A stretch of DNA of 64,000 nucleotides from Saccharum officinarum (taxonomy: Eukaryota > Streptophyta > Magnoliopsida > Poales > Poaceae), in contig CM036160.1 in the NCBI GenBank assembly GCA_020631735.1, positions 116,852,680 to 116,916,679 of the forward strand, in the 5' to 3' direction. Each line of letters starts with the position of its first letter. Within the stretch, counting starts at the first letter, position 1. The notes below the pieces were generated by a model. The model was not told the DNA's origin, ran no database searches, and was given only the letters and a program-made list of their open reading frames with translations. The position numbers were made by a program, and so were the translations under genes. Of this stretch, positions 55,138 through 64,000 are shown piece by piece.

Positions 55138-56251
55138 TGTCGGTACCAATACTATAGGGGTACCCACATTTAACGAAGAATAAAAGTTAAAACGGCTAAG
55201 CCACGACGAAACACAGCCCACTTAAAAACGTGCGACAGGTCCGCCTCATACGAGGCCGGCTCGACAGAATGCCTCGACCGCGTCCTGTCTCCGACTCGTA
55301 CGAGGCCCCCTCGACGGGAGGCCTCGACCGCGCTCCGACTCGCACGAGGCTTGATCGCCCCCCGGGAGCGCTCCGACTCGCGTGAGCCCGGGTCGAGGCG
55401 CTCGACCCCCTTTGTCTCCACCTACCACGGGACAAAAAGCCATGGCATTTAATGCAACTACCAACTACCAACGACCACCTACCAGCATGGCCGCGGCCTG
55501 TGTCGGCGTGGGAACAATACTAGTGTCAGTCTTCACTGTTTTACCGCCCATCCCATGATGGGAGGTGAAAAACGTCACTGTGCCCACCATACCTAACACT
55601 ATGCATCACTAGCGACCCTCGAGGGAGGATACGACAAGGCCCGTACGCCGTAATTCCTGGGATTCGGACTTATCCGTTCGGCCCCGACCCGACCTCGACC
55701 CGGCCTCGACCCTCGACACAGCGCAACAGGGAAGGAAGGACGGTATGGCACGGCGCTCCGGGTCATTTCAGCACCTCGTCCCCTACGACATCACGTGCCC
55801 AGGGATGGCCTCCCATTTCTACGGCACGTCGCTACAGTCACCTCAACAGGGATCGACAAAACATCATTTCAAGGCTCCCCATCGCCTTGGCCTCCTCTCG
55901 TCCTATAAAAAGGGGGAGGCCGGGGCTTCACAAGGGGCAAGGACAGAGGACAACAGACGAACAATTAGCCATATACAAAACTGAGATCAACATCTCAAGC
56001 AATCATCCTGTACTCTTTCTTTTTCTCCTTTGAGACTTGGGCTCGACGCCCTCTCTCGCAAGCTTGTAACCCCTACACAAGCACCTCGGTGCAAGGAAAT
56101 ACAAATCTCTCCTCCCCCCACTGGACGTAGGGCCTTCTTTTGCCCGAACCAGGATAAACCCCCGTGTGTTCTCCTTGCATCACCATCCAGGAAAGGGACA
56201 CGCAGCATTTTACTCGTTGGTTTAGGACCCCCTCGGGTCCGAACACCGACA
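55138..56251 (+). mobile_element. 3' LTR of the Tat element (1114 bp)
   Basis: It begins TGTCGGTACC and ends AACACCGACA, so it has 6-bp inverted ends and TG...CA borders. A TATA box (CCTATAAAAAGG) lies at 55902-55913. The U3 part has repeated CGACTCGTACGAGGCC words. Confidence 0.92.
55903..55912 (+). promoter_or_regulatory. TATA box in the Tat LTR
   Basis: CTATAAAAAG about 765 bp into the LTR; R and U5 should follow. Confidence 0.75.
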
Positions 56252-56397
56252 CATAGCTTATCATAGGTTGAAACCAGACTATCGTTGTAGTCTTCTCTAA
56301 TCTCTTATATCTTCGCTACCTTGTAGTGCGGCCCAGGGGTTAAGTATAGATTTAGGTTAGTCATCGCACGCTTTCTCCTTACGGATAAACAAATACG
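56252..56397 (+). other. Older retroelement sequence, left of the solo LTR
   Basis: This 146-bp piece and 60528-60610 were contiguous before the solo LTR inserted. Words such as GATAAACAAATACG and GGTGAAATGCTCACCGATAT recall leader sequence of grass LTR retrotransposons. It may belong to the element whose gag begins near 60615. Confidence 0.45.
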
Positions 56398-59300
56398 TGT
56401 AACACCCCGGGTGTTATAGTTGCTAATTAATCTGCCATGTCATCATAATGCATTGCAAAGCATCAATGATTAGGTCAACCTTGCTATGCATTAACTAAAA
56501 TGAGTTTACTTATCTAGATTGGATGTGCTTCTCAGTGGTGTGATCCGAACCAAAAACCCTAATTTCGAATGACACCGCAAATACTTAGTCCATGCCCTAC
56601 GTAATTTGAGGTGTGTGACTGTGTTACACACTAGTGTCAAGTGTAGGGTATGAGCTCAAGTACAACACATAAAATGAAGCTCCAAGTTTGAGTTTGGATT
56701 GGAATCTAAAAACTTGTCACGAGTTTTCCGATTCGAATTTAAATTCAAATTTGGGGAAAAGTTAAAAGAATTTCAAAAGCTAAATTGGTCAACCAAGAGT
56801 GGCATTTGGTCAACCATGTCATGCTGGTCCAAATGATGCCCTTGGATGATGGTTTGATCATTAAGTAATCACCAATTAAGGTAGCAACAAATTCCAATTG
56901 AAAATTCCTCCAAAAACCCTAAATTTCAAAACCCTATTTTACCCCTTTTGAAACAATTCAAAATCTAAGCAAAATTTGGGAAAAAGTTTAAAACCAAGTT
57001 TGTAGAATTTTCAAGGGCTGCAACTTTAGTGTTTTGAGTTTTCAAAGTTTTAGTGTAAAATGTGGAGCAATTTTGAAATTAAACAAATTTTAGATTTGAC
57101 CCCTTTTTGTCCCCAAACTTAAATTTCAAAATGGAGACAGAATTTGAAAATGTTTTGAATAGAAAAGTTGTAGGTCTTGGCTAGATGTACAACTTTGGTG
57201 TTTGGAGATTTTGAAGTTTCAATATAAAATCCAAAGTAATTTCTAAATTACCAAATTGCCAAAAAGTGTCCCCTTTTGAATTTAAACTCAAATTTCAAAA
57301 TCCAGTTTGAATTTGAAAAAGTGTTCAATACAAAACTTGTAGAGCTTAAAATTCTAAAGATTTCATATCTTGGGAGTTTTTCAAGTTGTTACATGAATTT
57401 GGAAGTAGTTTGATAAAACAGTTTGATTTTCAAAAATTTGGGGGGGGGCAGCTACAGTGACGTCACCAATCACCGCCAGCCACCGGCCGGCATGGGCGCC
57501 GGCGAGACGCCGGACGGCTTCCACGGCCTTCCCGCGCGACCAGGACCGCCAGCGCGACGACGCGCGCCTTCCAGAGTCGAGCACCGTGGCCATGTCTATA
57601 AATATGTCGACGTCACCGTTGTTTTCTTTTCTTCTCTGTTTTCGCCACCGCCGTCGCCGCTAGCTCCGCCGCTCGCCGCTGCCGCTGTCAAGCCGCCTCC
57701 GGCCACGCAAACCACACCAGCATGATCGCCTCGCCCTCGCGCATCGCATGAACCACCTGAGCTAGCTTTTTCCTTGCCCGAATCGCCGCACCGCCCGCTC
57801 CCGTGCCCAACTCCGGCCGGAGCACCGCCACCCTCGCCTTCCCGTGGCCAGACCATACCGGCCTCTCCCCATCGTCACCGAGAACACCACTGCAACCGCG
57901 GTGAGCTACTGATGCTTCCCGTACCCTCAATTTAACCTCTACCGCTGTTTTTGCGCCGGTGTGCTGCGTACCGCGGCCACCGTGCCGCCATCGTCGTCGG
58001 CAGTGGGTCACCGGAGCTCGAGCTGAGCTGTAGGATAGTGAAATGGATTCGTGAGAAGGTGCAGTTGGTTTTGGTCGGGTCAATTGGTCGACCGATGCCT
58101 TGGTCACCGGCCGGCCACCGCGCGGGCATGGGTGAGCGCGCGGGAGAGAGCGAAGGAGGCAAAGGAAGAAGATGACAGCTGGGGTCCGCGTGTCAGCGAG
58201 AGAAGAGGAGGGGAACGCGCGCGCGCGAGCAGGCCGCGATGCTGGGCCGCGTGCGCGATGCTGGGCCGAGCGCGGGCGCAGGCGCGAGAGCGCGGGCGCG
58301 GACACGAGCGGGCCGCTCGGTTGGGCCGAGCCAGAGTGAGCGGGGGAGTCGGCCCGAGTGGAATTTTGTTTTTCTTTTTCAAAATTATGAATAGTGCTAA
58401 TGTTTATTTATTTCACTAAAAATTGTGTAGAGCTCCAAAAATCATGAAAATTTTTGTGTAAGCTTTTCAAGGTGTAAACTACCTAGAAAAAATGTTAAAT
58501 GATAAATTTGATTACTTTGTGCGGGATATTTAATTAGTTCCATTAAATATTAAATGCAACTTCCATGAATTTTAATAATTAAATTATTAATTCAAAAATC
58601 ATTAAATTTATTGTGACACTGTTTTAGGTCATGTTTAATCCATAGAAAAAGTTTAAGCTTGTTTAGATAAAGTATGATCAATTATTAATTATGCCCTAAT
58701 TAATTAAATGTGAAATAAATGTTAAATTGATAACTTTAAGTGTTGTGTGTCCTTTTGATTGAGTGATGTCCTTAGGTCACTAATCCTTGGTGATCTTTGG
58801 CACCTTAATTTCATATTTGAGCTCGTTAGTAACTTACTTGGTAATAAAAGCTAGTATCACCTAAGTTATCGCTATTAGTTAGTAGGTTTTACTGTTTTGT
58901 GACTGTACCGCGAAGGAAAGTTGTACTCAAGTCATAAATCGTGGCATATCATCATCAAGCATCATGTTTATTATCGAGCATCATGTTGAAGCATGTTATA
59001 TACTCATGTAGTTTCCGCTTTCGAAGAAGTTGACGTTGCCGAGCAAGCCTCCGAAGAAGAGTTGTCGTCGGTGGGTTCTGGACCGGAAGTCGGAGTCCTC
59101 GAGTCTAAGTCGGTCGTCGCGTCAGAGCAAGGCAAGCCCCGGTGCATTTAAACCTACCTTGTTATTTACAAATCTTTATTATTATTACTATAGTTTACTG
59201 CATTAAGTAATTAGGAGTTGAGTGATAACCCAATTGATGCATTATCATCCTTGATTATTGCGATATCACCCTTGATACCTGTTTTACTGAAAATGCGTAG

Positions 59301-60527
59301 TATGCTTCGCTATGCTTATGAGTTAAGCTTTTTAAATGAGTGTTTACTTAGCCATGACGACATACTTAATGAATATCGAAATATGAGAATGAACTTGTAA
59401 GATCGGACGGGTGGTTTGGCCACTGCTAACTTGCATTGGGAGAGGAGTCTCAATGTATTGTTTCCGTCTTATCAGTTAAGGACCGTACGTTGTTGGCCCT
59501 CGCGTCATGAAGTTTTTATTAGTACTAGCCATGTACCCATGTCGGGTAAAGCCTTACTTCGGCTAGTCCATTACGAGAACGTCTAACCTCGCACTGGGAG
59601 TGGAGAGATGGCGAGAGTAGCGTGTACCCTCGGGGCTAGAATTGGGCCGGGTTCGAGGAGTACTGTGCTCTCGGGTAGCGATGGACACGTTCTGGTTTTG
59701 GGTTACTCGGGTAAGAGTTGATATACGCAAGATTCGGTTCTACATATGTCGTGTGGTTAGGAATCCCCAGCTGGGTAAATGAAGCGGTTCGAATCGTCGT
59801 TGCTCCACGAGAAAGGAGTCTTGGCCTTGCACCAACATCGTAGTTAAGAACTGGAATTGAAAGAAAGAATGATAAAGGTCTTGATGATAATTACTTTGAT
59901 CTAGAGTAGGATCACTTAGAATTGGTTAATAAACCATCAATGGTAAAAGTAAAACATTGAAAGTAAGGACTCAACTTAGTAAGCTTTTATGCAAAAGAAA
60001 ATTTGATTCTGGAATACCCGTACCTTGATTCCCTAAAGCTAGCATGCCCTTGGAGTCTTTTTCTTAGTCGGGTAAGTCTTGTTGAGTACTCTCGTACTCA
60101 GGGTTTGTTGAACCCCCCGTTGCAGGTGCGATTCATGAACAAGTCTACTTTGAGCCTTGTCGCATGACCGTTGTGGCTGAAGAAAGTGACGACGAGTAGA
60201 CTGTGTGGCCTCTGGGCAAGGCATCTCGCTTGTGTGATGTAATAAAGTTACTACTGATACTTCTCTACTAATGGTTTGTAATAATGCTACATAAGGTTTG
60301 AGGTTTGGAAACTGGTTTGTAAACTTAAGTTATTGTAAGACTTCCGCTACTTTACTCTGTTGAATATTTTGAATAAACTATTGTAATATTGCAATACTCC
60401 TGTGATTTGATCCTGTTCGGAGGAAAGTAGGCCTTTTAAGTTATGAGGAACATAAGTACGGCTGTCAGAGGTCATTATGATAATGACGGGTACATGTGGG
60501 CCATCATAATTAGGAGGTTCTGTGACA
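56398..60527 (+). mobile_element. Solo LTR, 4.13 kb, with 5-bp TSD
   Basis: It begins TGTAACACCCCGGG and ends TTCTGTGACA. ATACG flanks both sides (56393-56397, 60528-60532). A TG...CA unit with a 5-bp duplication and no internal domain is a solo LTR, left after recombination between two LTRs. A TATA box (CTATAAATATG) lies at about 57596-57606 between an AT-rich U3 and a GC-rich leader. Length and start resemble the very long LTRs of Del/Tekay elements in sugarcane and maize, but family assignment needs a search. No coding domain was seen. Confidence 0.88.
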
Positions 60528-60614
60528 ATACGATACTCTGGAAATATCTCTCGGGTGAAATGCTCACCGATATCCGTACGTTTGCGGATCCTTTTCTGTG
60601 TGCGTTAACAAATA

Positions 60615-63600
60615 TCAACACCCGGCCGGTAGGTGGTTCCAATCAGTTGAGTCCAAACTCAAATCCAGCTCCTGGCTTGAATTCTGCCACCTTTTGGACA
60701 ACCATTTCGATCATGATCAAAAGGAACTCCTCATCCGTGAGTTATTCCATATTCGACAGACAACCACAGTCCCAGATTATGTCACTCGGTTTACTGAGCT
60801 CATTGATCAATTATTCTCCTATTCCAGTGACACCGATCCCATGTATTTTACGATGAGATTCATTGATGGGCTTCGTCCTGATATCAAGTCCATTGTGCTG
60901 GTTATGCAGCCACAAACATTGGATACTGCTTGTACTATCGCATTGCTGCAGGAAGAAGCGGCGGGGGCTGTCGCGCCTATTCCAGCGCGCCGTGGCAATT
61001 GGTCGCCTCAACTATGTCTTCCACCACTGCCAGCGAGGCCGGCTCTGCCCTTGCCTCCACCACCACCTTGCCAGGAGCGGCCGACGGTGCAACAACATCA
61101 GCCCTCGTCATCAGCACCTCCGGGCCCTCAGTCCGCGGAGGCCAAGCTCTCAACCCTCAAGACCTATCATCGTGCAATGGGCTTATGCTATAAGTGCGGC
61201 GCCAAGTGGAGCAAGGAGCATCGTTGCTCGCAAGAGGTGTTACAGGCATTCAATGCTTTGTGGGATTTGTTCGCATCAGATGATTCTCTGGCTGATTCTG
61301 AGCCCGACTCCACGCCGACAAAGCAACTGATGCTAGCCTTGTCCAAGTCAGCTCTATCAGGCATTCCCGCTGCTCGTACTATCAGGCTGGTTGGCTCTCG
61401 GGCGGATATTCCTGTGCAAATTTTAGTTGATTCAGGCAATTCGTCTTCATTTGTGAATCAGTCATTGGTGCCCCGCCTCACTCATCCATTCTGACCAAGT
61501 GTCCAGCAATGTTCAGGTTGCCGGCGGTGGCTGCTCGTCAGTCAAGGGGTTTTGCGGTCTGTGCCATGGAAGTCGATGGCAGCATGTTTACTTCTTACTT
61601 CTACATTCTTCCACTGGCAAACTTTGATGTGGTAATCAGCTTGGACTGGTTGGAGGCCTACAGCCCGATGCAAGTTGATTGGCGTCAGAAGTGGCTGGCC
61701 GTTCCTTATGCCGAGGCAGTCCGTGTGCTTCAAGGCCTTGCGCCCTCCTCTCCTCAACACGTCTTGCGGCATATTGATTCCTTGCTGACAGTTGATAGTG
61801 ATGATACTCTGAAGCCAGAGGTTCCCCAGGCAGTTCATCCCTTGCTGCAAGAGTTTCAGGACTTGTTTCAGCCGCCAACCTCTCTGCCTCCGTCCCGTGC
61901 TTGCGACCATGAAATCCCGTGATTCCAGGAGCGCAACCAGTTTTTATTCGGCCATACCACTATCCACCCAAACTAAAGGATGAAATCGATTGTCAGGTTT
62001 AGGAGATGTTGAGTCATGGGCTAATTCAACCCAGCGCCAGTGCTTACTCCTCCCCGATACTGCTTGTTAAGAAGAAAGATGGCAGCTACCGCTTCTGTGT
62101 TGACTTCCGCCACCTTAATGCGCTCACGCAGAAGTCTAAATTTCCTGTCCCCATGTTTGATCAGCTCATGGATGAGTTCCACGGTGCACGCTGGTTTTAA
62201 ACTCTAGACCTCCGAGCGGGCTTCCATCAAATTTTGCTGCGTGAAGGTGAAGAACACAAAACTGCGTCTCAAACTCACATGGGTCACTGAGTTTCGTGTG
62301 ATGGCTTTCGGGTTGATAGGCGCCCCGGGGACATTCCAAGGTGCTATGAATGTAACATTGGCTCCCGGCTTACACAAATTTGTCTTAGTGTTCTTCAACG
62401 ATATCATAGTCTACAACAAGACCTTAGAAGAGCACATACATCATCTCTGGCTTGTATTTCAGTGGCTCAGGGACGATCAATGGAAACTCAAGCTCTCCAA
62501 GTGCAGCTTCGCCCGTGAGTCCATCTCTTATCTCGGCCATGTGGTGTCAGCAGCAGGGCTGTCTACCGACCTGTCCAAGGTACAAGCGGTCGTTGAATGG
62601 CCAACACCTATAACGCTCAAAGAGTTACGTAGATTCCTCGGCCTTGCTGGCTATTACCGCAAATTTGTCAAAAATTTCGGTATCTTAGCCAAGCCATTAA
62701 CAGAGCTGCTAAAAAAGGATAAGCCGTTTGTCTGGACTCAGTCTCAAGCGCTTGCTTTCAACCTCCTGAAGGAAGCCCTGTGCTCTGCCCCAGTATTGGC
62801 GCTACCTGATTTTTCTCAGCCATTTCATATTGATACTGATGCTTCTAGGACTGGAGTTGGTGCTGTATTGCATCAGAATGGCCACCCGTTGGCTTTCATC
62901 AGCAAGCCCCTCTGCCCTCGCAACCAGGGCCTCACTGTCTATGAAAAGGAATATTTGGCACTTCTTATGGCCGTCGATGAGTGGCGACACTATTTGTTGC
63001 AGGCGAAATTCGTTATCCATACTCAAAGCCTTACTCATTTGAATGAGCAGCGCCTCCATACAACATGGCAGTAGAAGGTGTTCGCACGACTTTAGGGGTT
63101 GCAGTATTGTATCCAATAACCCAAGGGAGCTGAAAATGCTATAGCGGATGCACTTTCGCACCGGTCACACTCTGAGGTCTTGGCAGCAGTGTCTACAGTC
63201 CAGCATCAGTGGCTAGAAGAACTCACTCTCTCTTACCAGTCACATCCCAAAGCTTATGAACTGCTCACCCAATTGGCAGTCTCCCCTGATGCGGTGCCGC
63301 CATACACTCTCTCACAAGGGCTAATTTGTTACAAGGGAAGAATTTGGCTGGGTTCTAGTACACCAATTTAGCTCAGGTTTTCATTCAAGCCCAGTCGGCG
63401 GCCACTCCGGTGTTCCCGCAACTTACAGCCGCATCAGGCAACTCTTCTTTTGGCAAGGTATGCAAGCTGACATCCGAGCCTTTGTTTAGTCTTGCTCAGT
63501 TTGCATTCTTGCCAAGCCCGACCGTGCCCGCTACCCCGGATTGCTTCAGCCATTGCCAGTCCCATCCTCCTCGTGGGAAATTGTTACTGTGGATTTCATC

Positions 63601-64000
63601 GAAGGTCATCCACAATCCGGGGCCGCCAATGCCATTCTTGTTGTGGTTGATAAGTTCTCTAAATTTTCTCATTTTCTTCCTTTGAAACATCCGTTTTCAG
63701 CTAAAGTGGTAGCTCAACTCTTTCTGGACACTGTCTATCGTCTCCACAGTATGCCCAAGTCAATTATATCAGATCGTGACAGAGTGTTTACCGGTCGATT
63801 TTGGCAATTATATCAGATCGTCTGCACTTGCTGTTTCGGTCTACAGGCGCTCAACTTTATCTCAGTTCCTCCTATCATCCGCATACGGACAGGCAAAGGA
63901 GCATGTAAACCAGTGCCTGGAAACTTATCTCCATTGCTTCGTACACGCCTGCCCTTCCCACTGGGAGTCGTTGGCTGTCACTCGCAGAGTAATAGTATAA
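60615..64000 (+). pseudogene. Chromovirus-type Ty3/gypsy pol remnant, runs off the window
   Basis: Gag starts mid-domain (AGRWFQSVESKL) and includes the knuckle CYKCGAKWSKEHRC (about 61185-61226). Protease follows (ILVDSGNSSSFV, about 61420), and the frame then stops at 61492-61494. It resumes at 61509 with FDVVISLDWLEAYSPMQVDW, then the RT N-terminus (LLVKKKDGSYRFCVDFRHLN) with a TAA at 62198-62200. The RT core restarts after a frame change near 62241; its catalytic YxDD-type site reads FFNDIIVY, an Asp-to-Asn change. RNase H (DTDASRTGVGAVL) and an integrase core (VDKFSKFSHFLPLKHPF, about 63640; SDRDRVFTGRFWQ) follow in further frames. Many stops; inactive. Confidence 0.88.

Larger units (their letters stand above)
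43579..56251 (+). mobile_element. Ty3/gypsy retrotransposon, Tat lineage, 5' LTR missing
   Basis: Order: broken gag-protease, long open RT/RNase H/archaeal RNase H/integrase frame, about 6.4 kb of non-pol DNA with an antisense gene and a tandem repeat, polypurine tract, 3' LTR. The second RNase H between pol RNase H and integrase, and the long 3' region with an antisense gene of the putative gypsy type transposon family, define the Tat clade in plants. The element was full-length before the gap; without the 5' LTR its age cannot be read. Confidence 0.92.

Noticed and set aside
57688..58305. A 205-codon minus-strand ORF
   Set aside because: It lies in the GC-rich leader of the solo LTR. Arg/Ala-rich composition with no domain.
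60443..60856. A plus-strand ORF spanning the solo LTR end
   Set aside because: It crosses the LTR end at 60527 and the gag start and is out of frame with gag.

Overview
This window is nuclear DNA from a grass, most likely a panicoid of the sugarcane/sorghum/Miscanthus type (inference). The signs are GC-rich exons with GT-AG introns, dense Tourist, Stowaway and CACTA MITEs, Helitrons, long Ty3/gypsy elements and grass-type gene families. Nothing looks bacterial, organellar or viral. One run of Ns (43480-43578) marks an assembly gap.

Layout. 1-5.1 kb: a duplicated block, an isolated receptor-kinase terminal exon, LTR-like sequence and a complete non-autonomous hAT element with an 8-bp target duplication. 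5.6-6.1 kb: a possible small membrane-protein gene. 7.7-12.3 kb: one decayed L1-type LINE broken by three datable insertions (a 5'-truncated retroposon, a Harbinger-like MITE, and a Helitron carrying a TIC20-like gene fragment). 12.6-14.1 kb: a CYP71-type P450 pseudogene. 14.25-17.94 kb: a 3.7-kb palindrome made of two tail-to-tail copies of a plant tandem CCCH zinc-finger gene; the right copy keeps its promoter and zinc fingers, the left is broken. 18-26 kb: intergenic DNA with MITEs, a CACTA element and the split second copy of the block at position 1.

26.4-30.7 kb: a second Helitron, on the minus strand, carrying an eight-exon RPA70-like gene whose exon phases all agree. 32.2-34.8 kb (+): a ten-exon class 3 lipase gene. 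36.4-40.2 kb (-): a five-exon RLCK-VII (PBS1-like) kinase gene. Each of these two genes has exactly one single-base frameshift, next to a short homopolymer, so assembly error must be weighed against true loss of function.

41-43.5 kb: MITEs, including a nested inverted cluster, then the 3' part of an LTR up to the gap. 43.6-56.25 kb: a Tat-lineage Ty3/gypsy retrotransposon whose 5' LTR is lost in the gap. It has a broken gag-protease, a long open RT/dual-RNase H/integrase frame, an antisense five-exon gene with its own TATA box, a 492-bp tandem repeat and a complete 3' LTR. 56.4-60.5 kb: a 4.13-kb solo LTR with a perfect 5-bp target duplication. 60.6 kb to the end: a heavily decayed chromovirus-type gypsy element.

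The likely host genes are the small ORF at 5.7 kb, the zinc-finger gene, the lipase and the kinase. Nearly everything else is mobile DNA, layered so that the order of insertion can often be read from restored reading frames.
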